From positions 1-5,878 of the forward strand of contig JAFDAE010000256.1 in the NCBI GenBank assembly GCA_019314005.1: a DNA stretch of 5,878 nucleotides, read 5' to 3'. Each line of letters begins with the position of its first letter. Position 1 is the first letter of the stretch. Of this stretch, positions 1 to 5,857 are shown one piece after another. The position numbers and the translations under genes were made by a program. The DNA is from Deltaproteobacteria bacterium (lineage in GTDB: Bacteria > Desulfobacterota > Desulfobacteria > C00003060 > C00003106). Below the pieces are notes generated by a model. The model did no database searches, had not been told where the DNA came from, and saw only the letters and a program-made list of their open reading frames with translations.

Positions 1-6
1 ATTTAT

Positions 7-35
7 TGTTTTCGTACTTTCGTGTTTTCGTGATT
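7..35. repeat. CACGAAAR octamer repeat, left copy
   Basis: On the minus strand this is a run of 8-nt units (CACGAAAA, CACGAAAG, TACGAAAA) just downstream of aroA. It is a perfect 29-bp inverted copy of 4850-4878. Together the two copies bracket four genes. The rest of 1-53 is AT-rich with no recognisable gene or terminator. Confidence 0.85.
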
Positions 36-53
36 GTTGTTTAATTCTTTTTT

Positions 54-1316
54 TCAATTATACAATTTTTCAAAAACATTCCAGAAATCAGGAAATGACT
101 TTTCAACACATCTTTCATCCTTGATGAAAATACCGGGGGCTCTGAGCCCTGCAAGAGCAAAGCTCATGGCTATGCGATGATCGTTATAGGTGCTTATTTC
201 AGCCCCGCAAGGTTTTCCGCCATTAATAATCATGCCGGAATCGGTGCAGCTTGCTTCTATCCCCATCTTTAAAAGTTCATTTACAACGCAGCCAAGACGA
301 TCACTCTCCTTTGCCTTCAAATGAGCTACATTCTTTATAAGAGTTCTGCCTTTGGCAAAGGCTGCGACAACGGCCAGAGTAGGAACTATATCCGGCATGT
401 CGGCCATATCGACCTCAACAGCAGAGAGAGGCCCGCCTGAAACAACAATTCCATCATTTTCATGAAATACCCTGCACCCCATTGATTCAAGCACCTCTGT
501 AAAACGAACATCACCCTGCCTCGTTGCCCCTGTAATCCCCTTAACCTTGATCCTCGAACCTGTTATTGCAGCAGCAGCCCAGAAATATCCTGCCTGTGAA
601 CAGTCCGGCTCCACCATATACGAACCCGCCCTGTACGCCTGCCGGCCATGAATCGTAAATCTTTTGTATCCATCACGCATAACTTTAACGCCGAGCCTCG
701 TCATTATATCAACAGTCATATCCACATACGGTCTGGAGACAGGCCCCTCTGTAACAGTTATTTCAAGACCGTCTTGTGTATATGGCGACATTAAGAGAAG
801 CGAGGAGAGATATTGGCTGCTTATCTTGCATTTCAGAGATAAAGCGCCACCCTTTACTCTTCCCCCTCTTATCTCAATTGGAGGACATCCATTCTTGTTA
901 ACACTGCCGGCAAAAACTCCGATCTGGTTCAAACCGTCTAAAAGATCCTGAATCGGCCTTTCAAACATGCGTTTTGTACCTGTAAGCGTATATATCCCGA
1001 CTCCAAGCGCCGCAACTCCGGTTAAAAGACGCATGGATGTTCCGGAATTTCCAAGATAGACAGGATCACTGCACGGCTTTAATATGCCGTTTGTCCCATG
1101 TACTACTACCCTGTCATCACAATCATCTATCCTGACACCGAATTGCCTGAGAGCGCTCATAGTAAATAGAGTGTCCTCACTTTTCAGACAATTCTCTATG
1201 GTACAGACTCCATCAGACAAAGCTGCCGCAATCAGAATTCTGTGCGTATAGCTCTTTGATCCTGGAACCGCGATCTCAACACTCTTTTTTATCTTTTGCG
1301 ATTTTATCTCGATCAT
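54..1316 (-). CDS. aroA: 3-phosphoshikimate 1-carboxyvinyltransferase (EPSP synthase)
   Basis: This cytoplasmic enzyme transfers the enolpyruvyl group of PEP to shikimate 3-phosphate, the sixth step of the shikimate pathway. The 420-aa length is normal for the family. Visible signatures, matched by eye to E. coli AroA, are PGSKSYTHR (residues 18-26, Lys21 and Ser22 binding substrate), GNSGTSMR (89-96, PEP site), RPI (120-122), SSQ (166-168), SRPY (194-197), the catalytic Asp309 in DMPD, KESDR (336-340, Glu337 and Arg340), NDHR (378-381) and Lys406 in EKSFPD. GNSGTSMRLL differs from the GNAGTAMRP form of the E. coli enzyme, with Leu where E. coli has Pro101. The start is the ATG at 1316, with a weak TAGG Shine-Dalgarno-like site 8 nt upstream; it leaves the usual short N-terminal strand before PGSKS. 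The stop is TGA. It is the last gene in the window, with no hairpin plus T-run terminator after it, so the operon may continue to the left. Confidence 0.97.
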   Translation of the reverse strand: MIEIKSQKIKKSVEIAVPGSKSYTHRILIAAALSDGVCTIENCLKSEDTLFTMSALRQFGVRIDDCDDRVVVHGTNGILKPCSDPVYLGNSGTSMRLLTGVAALGVGIYTLTGTKRMFERPIQDLLDGLNQIGVFAGSVNKNGCPPIEIRGGRVKGGALSLKCKISSQYLSSLLLMSPYTQDGLEITVTEGPVSRPYVDMTVDIMTRLGVKVMRDGYKRFTIHGRQAYRAGSYMVEPDCSQAGYFWAAAAITGSRIKVKGITGATRQGDVRFTEVLESMGCRVFHENDGIVVSGGPLSAVEVDMADMPDIVPTLAVVAAFAKGRTLIKNVAHLKAKESDRLGCVVNELLKMGIEASCTDSGMIINGGKPCGAEISTYNDHRIAMSFALAGLRAPGIFIKDERCVEKSFPDFWNVFEKLYN

Positions 1317-1357
1317 AGAAACAGCCTAAATATCGTAATATGTCCACAAATTGTTTT

Positions 1358-1433
1358 TTCACCACGAAGAACACGAAGGGCACGAAAAGTTATGAAGATT
1401 ATTTTTTCTATTCTTCGTGAACTTCGTGGTGAA
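1358..1433. repeat. CACGAAG nonamer repeats in a large inverted repeat
   Basis: The left arm (1358-1378) and right arm (1413-1433) are 21-nt inverted copies with two mismatches, separated by a 34-nt AT-rich spacer. From 1361 to 1387 the left side is made of three 9-nt units, ACCACGAAG, AACACGAAG and GGCACGAAA. It fills most of the aroE-aroA gap. In RNA it would form a long hairpin, but without a T-run on either strand it is not a canonical Rho-independent terminator. Similar CACGAAG spacer repeats are familiar from environmental bacterial genomes; that is recollection, not a search. Confidence 0.85.
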
Positions 1434-1460
1434 TATAATCATAGATCACAGAGTGAGATA

Positions 1461-2273
1461 TTACAGGGCATCCAGCACAGTTCTTCTCATTATATCGACA
1501 GGCGCTTTCTCTCCGGTCCACATTTCAAACTGGGCAGCTCCCTGATAGACAAACATCGAAGCTCCGTCTACTGTAATGCAGCCGATATCTTCGGCCTCCT
1601 TTAAAAGACGTGTCTTTATCGGATTGTAAACAATATCCATGATAACCATGTCTTTGCTTAAATCTTCTCTTTGTACCGGCATTGCTTTTGTATTTGGTGT
1701 CATCCCAACAGGAGTTGCATTTATCAATATCCGGCAATCAATATTCTTAAACTCTGAAGCATGGTAATATTTAACCCCAAGATCCCTTGCCAGATTTTCT
1801 CCTTCATCTTTTAAAACACCTAAAATGCTCAGTCTTCCCCCCTCTGATACTATTCCAAAACCTATTGCGCGTGCAGCCCCGCCGGAGCCAAGAATAACCA
1901 CATCCTTATCTTTGATATCTGTCTTCTCCAACAATGCATGCGTAGCGCCAAGACAATCCGTATTATAGCCAAAAAGTTTTCCGTCTCTGTTAACAATAGT
2001 ATTGACAGCGCCGATCTTTAAAGCCTTTTCATCTATACTATCAAGAAACTTCATCACTTCGACCTTATGAGGTATGGTGATGCTGGCGCCCTTTATGCCG
2101 AGAGCCCTTATTCCGCTTATTGCGGAAGCCAGATCTCCATCCTTTACATTAAATGCAAGATATGCTCCATTGTATCCTGTGTGGGCAAAAGCGCTATTAT
2201 GCATAACAGGACTCAAACTGTGCGATATGGGATCTCCAAGCACTGCATATAAAAATGTATTTGAATCAATCAT
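1461..2273 (-). CDS. aroE: shikimate dehydrogenase, with atypical cofactor loop
   Basis: This enzyme reversibly reduces 3-dehydroshikimate to shikimate with a nicotinamide cofactor, the fourth step of the pathway. At 270 aa it is a full-length AroE. The substrate domain shows SHSLSP (residues 17-22), ITIPHK (65-70, catalytic Lys70), AVNT (89-92) and NTDCLG (104-109, catalytic Asp106). The Rossmann domain shows GSGGAARA (129-136), then NATPVGM (185-191) and YQGAAQF (243-249). The NRTxxR loop that binds the NADP 2'-phosphate in E. coli is replaced by GVLKDE (152-157); without gaps in this stretch, Arg150 and Arg154 of E. coli align with Val153 and Glu157. The dehydroquinase domain fused to AroE in some lineages is absent. 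The ATG at 2273 has only a weak AAGG site about 10 nt upstream. It lies 212 bp after pheA and 144 bp before aroA, both gaps filled by repeats. Confidence 0.96.
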   Translation of the reverse strand: MIDSNTFLYAVLGDPISHSLSPVMHNSAFAHTGYNGAYLAFNVKDGDLASAISGIRALGIKGASITIPHKVEVMKFLDSIDEKALKIGAVNTIVNRDGKLFGYNTDCLGATHALLEKTDIKDKDVVILGSGGAARAIGFGIVSEGGRLSILGVLKDEGENLARDLGVKYYHASEFKNIDCRILINATPVGMTPNTKAMPVQREDLSKDMVIMDIVYNPIKTRLLKEAEDIGCITVDGASMFVYQGAAQFEMWTGEKAPVDIMRRTVLDAL

Positions 2274-2312
2274 TTGTAAAAAGCCTTTTTGTTAGGTGTT
2301 AGGAAAAACTTT

Positions 2313-2336
2313 TAATCCTCTAATCCTCTAATCCTC
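2313..2336. repeat. three tandem TAATCCTC octamers
   Basis: Three exact copies of TAATCCTC stand head to tail, followed by TCTCC. They lie in the pheA-aroE gap, about 40 nt upstream of the aroE start on the minus strand. A perfect 24-bp microsatellite like this could change copy number by slippage. No function is apparent. Confidence 0.9.
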
Positions 2337-2346
2337 TCTCCAACTT

Positions 2347-2382
2347 CCGATTCCTGAATCGGGCAGGCACAGGGGCCTGCCC
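2347..2382. repeat. paired inverted repeats with GGGCAGGC hairpin
   Basis: Two overlapping hairpins are present. CCGATTC/GAATCGG (2347-2353 and 2356-2362) is a near-perfect palindrome with a 2-nt centre. GGGCAGGC/GCCTGCCC (2361-2368 and 2375-2382) is an 8-bp stem with a 6-nt loop. The second is GC-rich against its surroundings and resembles REP-like intergenic hairpins. With no T-run after it, it is unlikely to be an intrinsic terminator, though it could stabilise mRNA ends. Confidence 0.75.
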
Positions 2383-2389
2383 CTACCAC

Positions 2390-2438
2390 TGACCTCCGAC
2401 CTCTGACCTCTGACCTCTGATCTCTGACCTCCGACCTC
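2390..2438. repeat. seven tandem TGACCTC heptamers
   Basis: Seven consecutive 7-nt units fill 49 bp in the order TGACCTC, CGACCTC, TGACCTC, TGACCTC, TGATCTC, TGACCTC, CGACCTC. The variation is confined to C/T transitions at two positions. The array lies downstream of the pheA stop within the pheA-aroE gap. A 7-nt period would disturb a reading frame, which fits its strictly noncoding placement. Confidence 0.93.
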
Positions 2439-2444
2439 TGTTTC

Positions 2445-2486
2445 CAATTCCCCGTTCCCGATTCACCATTCTCAATTCCCCGTTCC
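2445..2486. repeat. 14-bp direct repeat ending at the pheA stop codon
   Basis: CAATTCCCCGTTCC occurs at 2445-2458 and again at 2473-2486, separated by 14 bp of related ATTC/CC-rich sequence. The second copy ends on the last base of the pheA TAG stop. Placement right at the gene end suggests the repeat tract expanded up to the coding boundary. Confidence 0.8.
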
Positions 2487-3586
2487 TACGCTCTTGGATA
2501 CGACCCAAGACATTTGAGATACATGCAAAGCTTCTTCATCTTTGCCATGGTCTCCTCTACTTTGGGATCTTCAATATGGCCTTCAATATCAACAAAGAAG
2601 AAGTAGTTCCAGTTCTCATATTTAGTCGGCCTCGACTCTAATTTGACCATATTGATTCCCGCCATAGCAATCGGTTCCAGAACCTTGTGCAAAGCCCCAG
2701 GAGCATGAGCTGTAACAAACATTATTGAAGTTTTGTCCTTGCCGGTACTGTGCATCTCGTCGCGTCCAATTACCAGGAACCTTGTTACATTTCTCGAAAA
2801 GTCTTCGATCCCTGAAGCAACAACCTTCAGATTATACATACGAGCTGCTTCTCTGCCGGCAATTGCCGCTGACGCCGGTTTTTCCTCTGCTTTTTGTGCG
2901 GCACGAGACGTGCTGCTGCATTCCTCAAGCACAGATTCGGGAAGATGTTTTTCAAGCCACCTGCGGCACTGGGCAAAGGCATGAGGGTGCGAATAGATTG
3001 TTTCAATATCTTCCGGAACGCCTGTCTTTGACAAAAGATCATGTGATATAGTATGGTATATCTCTGCACAAATTTTCAAGTCAGATTCAAAAAAAAGGTC
3101 TAAAGTATAATTTACAGTGCCTTCAATCGAATTTTCCACCGGAACCACGCCATAATTACATACCCGCTTTTCGACTTCACGGAATACATCACGAATAGTC
3201 GGTTGTGGGACAAATGAAACAGAATGTCCAAAATGGTTCATGGCGGCAATATGGGTGAATGTAGCATTGGGGCCAAGGTATGTAACAATTTCTTTTTTCT
3301 GAATATTGCGGGATGAAGCAATTATCTCGGTGTATATGTTACGGAGCGCTTCTTTGCTTACAGGCCCTTTATTAAGATCTAAAAGTCTTCGAATGATCAT
3401 ACTCTCACGAGCGCTGTCAAATACCTGGTCACCGCATTCTTCCTTGATTTTTCCGATCTCCTTTGCCAGGGAAAGTCTCCTGTTGATCAGATCAAGAAGC
3501 TTCTTGTCGATCTCATCTATCGATTTTCTTAAAGGGATGATAGGAGAATCTGAAGTATCTATTCTATTTTTATCGCTATCTGGCAT
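2486..3586 (-). CDS. pheA: bifunctional chorismate mutase/prephenate dehydratase (P-protein)
   Basis: This protein converts chorismate to prephenate and then to phenylpyruvate, committing flux to phenylalanine. Three domains are visible in 366 aa. The AroQ-type helical mutase (about 17-97) keeps the E. coli active-site set: Arg20, Arg37, Lys48, Asp57, Arg60, Glu61, Ser92 and Gln96 align with Arg11, Arg28, Lys39, Asp48, Arg51, Glu52, Ser84 and Gln88. The dehydratase domain (about 100-275) has YLGPNATF (103-110), VVPVENSIEG (147-156) and NVTRFLVIG (266-274). The C-terminal ACT domain (about 285-360) has GALH (297-300) and ESRP (317-320), the motifs tied to phenylalanine binding, so feedback inhibition by Phe is likely. 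The ATG at 3586 is preceded by AGGA with 5-nt spacing and gives a roughly 16-residue polar N-terminus before the mutase. The stop is TAG and adjoins an intergenic repeat copy. A possible promoter lies in the upstream gap. Confidence 0.97.
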   Translation of the reverse strand: MPDSDKNRIDTSDSPIIPLRKSIDEIDKKLLDLINRRLSLAKEIGKIKEECGDQVFDSARESMIIRRLLDLNKGPVSKEALRNIYTEIIASSRNIQKKEIVTYLGPNATFTHIAAMNHFGHSVSFVPQPTIRDVFREVEKRVCNYGVVPVENSIEGTVNYTLDLFFESDLKICAEIYHTISHDLLSKTGVPEDIETIYSHPHAFAQCRRWLEKHLPESVLEECSSTSRAAQKAEEKPASAAIAGREAARMYNLKVVASGIEDFSRNVTRFLVIGRDEMHSTGKDKTSIMFVTAHAPGALHKVLEPIAMAGINMVKLESRPTKYENWNYFFFVDIEGHIEDPKVEETMAKMKKLCMYLKCLGSYPRA

Positions 3587-3628
3587 TATTTTCCTGAATC
3601 CTGTATCTTAATTGTTTATAATTATTCA

Positions 3629-3817
3629 GCCACAGATCTACGCTGATCATCACTGATATTTTTTCTTTTGTTATCATATACAAATTTTATAGCATTCAGG
3701 CACAGAGTGGCAAAGGCACAAAGGCGCATAGTTGGCTTGCCTGAAGTCATTGATTTTTGCCGGACCTGCAAATCTCTATATGTTTTTATTTTTCTTTGTG
3801 CCACTGTAATCTGTAGC
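3629..3817. repeat. composite spacer element with nested inverted arms
   Basis: Three roughly 10-nt units (CACAGATCTA, CGCTGATCAT, CACTGATATT) occupy 3631-3660. Outer arms GCCACAGAT (3629-3637) and ATCTGTAGC (3809-3817) are inverted with one mismatch. Perfect inner pairs are GGCACAAAG/CTTTGTGCC (3715-3723 and 3794-3802) and TTCAGGCA/TGCCTGAA (3695-3702 and 3738-3745). It fills most of the 244-bp gap before pheA. It could be a MITE-like or palindromic spacer element; no target-site duplication is evident at its ends. Confidence 0.65.
3686..3713 (-). promoter_or_regulatory. candidate sigma70-type promoter upstream of pheA
   Basis: On the minus strand TTGCCA (3713-3708) and TATAAA (3691-3686) each match five of six consensus bases and are 16 bp apart. 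The -10 box is about 100 nt upstream of the pheA start, and no gene intervenes. It would let pheA, aroE and aroA be transcribed independently of the leader. The match lies in AT-rich repeat-like DNA, where such matches arise by chance, so support is weak. Confidence 0.3.
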
Positions 3818-3830
3818 AAAATAGTTACAT

Positions 3831-4823
3831 TTATTTTTCCGTTATTGTTTCATCTATCTTATGTCCAAAATGTCTGCCGCATTCCTCAAGAGCTATCAAC
3901 ACCTTGTCTCCGGCAACAAGATTTACAACCGATACAGGATTGCCTTCAGGATCGGTAAGACGGATAGTTTCAGCATTTTGAAGGATAGTCGTCACCTCCC
4001 GTCCACCGGCCAGCGCCCTTATAAGCATTAATGGACGTTTTTCGATCTTTAGCCGACCAACGATGCCGGTCGTTGTATTCCCCTTAAAATCGACAAGCAA
4101 CACCGGATCGCCTGCTGAAAGCTCGGAAAGATATCTGGTTTTTCCGCCGGGAACCCTTGTGTATGCATGAACAGGCCCGGCATTGACCCTGAATGGCCTT
4201 TGAGCCACATAAGGATTTGAAACACTTTCTGCATGAACAAGGAACAGAGCGCTGCTGCTGTTCCCAACCAGCATCCCCTGACCAGGGGGCATTGACGTAC
4301 AAGTATCCACACAAACTCTGTCTCCCATGCCGACTGAACAGATATCTACAATGCTGGCTTCTTCAAGAACTGTTTTATCCTCAACTGAAGCGATTAATGA
4401 CAGTGTTTTTTTCAGGTCCATAACATCTGTAGTATGAATCAGAATATGATCAACTCCCTTTTCCAGAATGCTGAAAGCGGTTTGCGCATCATTAAAGCTA
4501 TGAACCTGAGCAATAACACCTGCACCCTTTGCTATAAGATTTTCAAGAGGAATTATTGTCCAATCACTGCACTGAAGAACTACCTTCTTGTCTTTACAAA
4601 GCTTTACAATCTCATCTTCGTCTTCACCACTTTTTATTGTAAAAAAAAGAACATCTTTGCCTGGCTTTAAATCTCCATCTTCGGAAATTGTTTGTATTCT
4701 GCCCAGTTCCTTTACCTTTTTAGAAAATCCTTTTGGAACCATGATACCTTCCGCTCCTCCTTCAAGAGCGGTTGTTACTAATTTTTTGTCCCATGGATCC
4801 ACCTTTACCCAGATTTTTTTCAT
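3831..4823 (-). CDS. aroB': 3-dehydroquinate synthase II (archaeal type)
   Basis: This enzyme carries out the NAD-dependent oxidative deamination and cyclisation of 2-amino-3,7-dideoxy-D-threo-hept-6-ulosonate to 3-dehydroquinate, replacing classical AroB, to which it is unrelated. The 330-aa protein fits the family (MJ1249 type). Recognisable parts are the N-terminal MKKIWVKVDPWDK, a central Gly/Cys-rich block (about 165-199) containing GDRVCVDTC and PGQGMLVGNSS, RPFRVNAGPVHAY (209-221), YLSEL (231-235) and the C-terminal RHFGHKIDETITEK (317-330). No signal peptide or membrane segment is seen, consistent with a cytoplasmic enzyme. The ATG at 4823 has AGGGA 8 nt upstream; an overlapping ATG 5 nt before it runs straight into a stop. 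The gene follows ADH synthase, whose product is its substrate, after a 170-bp repeat-filled gap. I recognise the family from its motifs; the catalytic residues are not assigned here. Confidence 0.94.
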   Translation of the reverse strand: MKKIWVKVDPWDKKLVTTALEGGAEGIMVPKGFSKKVKELGRIQTISEDGDLKPGKDVLFFTIKSGEDEDEIVKLCKDKKVVLQCSDWTIIPLENLIAKGAGVIAQVHSFNDAQTAFSILEKGVDHILIHTTDVMDLKKTLSLIASVEDKTVLEEASIVDICSVGMGDRVCVDTCTSMPPGQGMLVGNSSSALFLVHAESVSNPYVAQRPFRVNAGPVHAYTRVPGGKTRYLSELSAGDPVLLVDFKGNTTTGIVGRLKIEKRPLMLIRALAGGREVTTILQNAETIRLTDPEGNPVSVVNLVAGDKVLIALEECGRHFGHKIDETITEK

Positions 4824-4849
4824 AGCATATATCCCTAATAAAAGATTTT

Positions 4850-4884
4850 AATCACGAAAACACGAAAGTACGAAAACACGAAAT
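4850..4884. repeat. CACGAAAR octamer repeat, right copy
   Basis: Four 8-nt units, CACGAAAA, CACGAAAG, TACGAAAA and CACGAAAT, run from 4853 to 4884, about 27 nt upstream of the dehydroquinate synthase II start. Positions 4850-4878 are an exact inverted copy of 7-35. Confidence 0.88.
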
Positions 4885-4903
4885 TTAGTCACTTTATATC
4901 TTA

Positions 4904-4945
4904 ACACTTAGCACTTAACACCTGACACTTAATACCTGACACTTG
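4904..4945. repeat. six tandem ACACTTA-type heptamers
   Basis: Six 7-nt units occupy 42 bp: ACACTTA, GCACTTA, ACACCTG, ACACTTA, ATACCTG, ACACTTG. They are more diverged than the TGACCTC array but hold the same 7-nt period. The array lies between the ADH synthase stop and the dehydroquinate synthase II start. Confidence 0.8.
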
Positions 4946-4973
4946 ATGAATTCGACTTTTTACAAATTCATCA
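4944..4973. repeat. 9-bp stem-loop downstream of ADH synthase
   Basis: TGATGAATT (4944-4952) and AATTCATCA (4965-4973) are perfect inverted arms around a 12-nt loop, starting 20 nt after the ADH synthase stop on the minus strand. The stem is AT-rich and lacks a following T-run, so it may be an mRNA 3'-end or processing structure, or chance. Confidence 0.45.
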
Positions 4974-4993
4974 TCTTTATATCATACAGCCGA

Positions 4994-5791
4994 TTATTGC
5001 AAAAACTTAATTGCATCGTCAACATTCATGCCGTCATTTACAATACCGGAAATAGCTCTAACCATATTCGCAGGATCTTTGTGCTGGAATACGTTGCGGC
5101 CTATGGAAACTCCGGCGCCTCCGGCATCAATAGCTCCCTTTACCATTTCCAGAATATCCATGTCTGAATCCATTTTCTCGCCTCCGGCAATCACAACCGG
5201 AATAGAACAACCAGCCACAACCTCTCTAAATGTCTCTGTTGATCCGGTATATGAAACCTTGACAATATCCGCACCCATCTCATCTCCAAGACGAGCCGCA
5301 TGTTTGATTACTTTTACATCATACTCATCTTTGATTTTCTCACCCCTTGGATAGATCATGGCAAGAAGAGGCATTCCCCATGTTCGCGCTTCATAGCTTA
5401 CCCTGCCAAAATCATTCAGCATCTCTTTTTCACCGCCATTGCCGAGATTTACATGAATAGATACCGCGTCAGCGCCTAATTTAATCGCCTCTTCAACCGA
5501 ACAGACCAGGGTTTTGGCATTTGGATAAGGAGAAAGATTCGTTGATGCAGACAGGTGCAAGATCAAACCTATGTCCATTCCCCCTCCGCGATGTCCTTCT
5601 CCAACAAGCCCTTTGTGTTCAACAATGGCATTTGCGCCTCCACTTGCCACCTTTTCTATTATTCCCTTCATATCCAGAAGCCCGTCAATAGGGCCAACCG
5701 AAACACCGTGATCCATTGGAACAATTACGGTATTACCTGATTTCCTGTTAATAATACGTTCCATCCGAATTCTTTTTCCTAAGATAGTCAT
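4994..5791 (-). CDS. aroA': 2-amino-3,7-dideoxy-D-threo-hept-6-ulosonate (ADH) synthase
   Basis: This Schiff-base aldolase/transaldolase of the DeoC/FbaB superfamily joins L-aspartate 4-semialdehyde to a hydroxypyruvaldehyde unit taken from 6-deoxy-5-ketofructose 1-phosphate, giving ADH; it replaces DAHP synthase. The 265-aa protein is a TIM barrel. Asp27 in VPMDHG, Tyr147 in MIYPRG and Lys178 in [10 protein letters not shown] have the spacing of the catalytic Asp/Tyr/Lys of MJ0400 and of archaeal class I FBP aldolase. Phosphate-binding glycines occur in IAGGEK (201-206) and VSIGRNVF (228-235). A class I fructose-bisphosphate aldolase is the alternative, but direct linkage to dehydroquinate synthase II favours ADH synthase. 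The ATG at 5791 has a strong AGGAGG with 9-nt spacing. It is the first gene of the cluster and sits behind an attenuator-like leader. Confidence 0.92.
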   Translation of the reverse strand: MTILGKRIRMERIINRKSGNTVIVPMDHGVSVGPIDGLLDMKGIIEKVASGGANAIVEHKGLVGEGHRGGGMDIGLILHLSASTNLSPYPNAKTLVCSVEEAIKLGADAVSIHVNLGNGGEKEMLNDFGRVSYEARTWGMPLLAMIYPRGEKIKDEYDVKVIKHAARLGDEMGADIVKVSYTGSTETFREVVAGCSIPVVIAGGEKMDSDMDILEMVKGAIDAGGAGVSIGRNVFQHKDPANMVRAISGIVNDGMNVDDAIKFLQ

Positions 5792-5800
5792 GTTTCACAT

Positions 5801-5806
5801 CCTCCT
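5801..5806 (-). promoter_or_regulatory. strong ribosome binding site for ADH synthase
   Basis: A perfect AGGAGG lies 9 nt before the ATG at 5791. It is much stronger than the TAGG, AAGG, AGGA and AGGGA sites of the four downstream genes and fixes the start. The T-run of the adjacent leader hairpin ends 7 nt upstream, so the site itself is not inside the stem. Confidence 0.85.
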
Positions 5807-5813
5807 TTTGCGC

Positions 5814-5851
5814 AAAAAGGCCATGATGAATTATTCACCCACAGGCCTTTT
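5814..5851 (-). terminator. leader hairpin B, probable attenuator terminator
   Basis: On the minus strand AAAAGGCC (5851-5844) pairs perfectly with GGCCTTTT (5822-5815). An upper stem of 5-6 bp (GGUGA with UCAUC, one G-U pair) closes a small AU loop, with a short internal loop between the two stems. Five Ts follow GGCC, four of them able to pair with the As. The hairpin base is only 22 nt from the start codon, too close for a promoter in between, so it must lie in the transcribed leader of the ADH synthase mRNA. The AAAAGGCC/GGCCTTTTT form resembles the pheA attenuator terminator of enteric bacteria as I recall it. The structure is visible; its regulatory role is inferred. Confidence 0.65.
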
Positions 5852-5857
5852 AAAAAC

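Noticed and set aside
1..53. Rho-independent terminator after aroA
   Set aside because: On the minus strand there is no stem followed by a T-run; the visible A-rich octamers do not self-pair.
664..951. 95-codon plus-strand open frame inside aroA
   Set aside because: It is antisense to well-conserved EPSP synthase sequence and shows no domain of its own.
1296..1604. 102-codon plus-strand open frame over the aroE-aroA gap
   Set aside because: It is made from the CACGAAG repeats and the antisense of the aroE 3' end, giving an Arg-rich low-complexity start and no recognisable domain.
2278..2290. AAAAAGCCTTTTT palindrome before aroE as a terminator
   Set aside because: The arms leave a one-base loop, so no stable hairpin can form; on the minus strand it simply supplies the weak AAGG ribosome binding site.
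2390..2438. CRISPR-like array
   Set aside because: The repeats are contiguous 7-mers with no spacers and no cas genes nearby; this is a simple tandem repeat.
2725..3051. Plus-strand open frames opposite pheA
   Set aside because: They are antisense shadows of the prephenate dehydratase domain, which carries all expected motifs on the minus strand.
3622..3819. 65-codon minus-strand open frame between dehydroquinate synthase II and pheA
   Set aside because: It lies wholly in the inverted-repeat spacer, its residues reflect the repeat units, it has no convincing ribosome binding site, and it resembles spurious ORFs that arise from such repeats.
4976..5002. TTGCAA and TATAAA as a promoter for dehydroquinate synthase II
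   Set aside because: The spacing is only 15 bp, the -35 match is poor, the site overlaps the ADH synthase 3' end, and the AT-rich context makes chance likely.
4994..5791. Class I fructose-bisphosphate aldolase instead of ADH synthase
   Set aside because: The catalytic residues are shared between the two families, but adjacency to dehydroquinate synthase II and the aromatic gene context favour ADH synthase; an assay would settle it.
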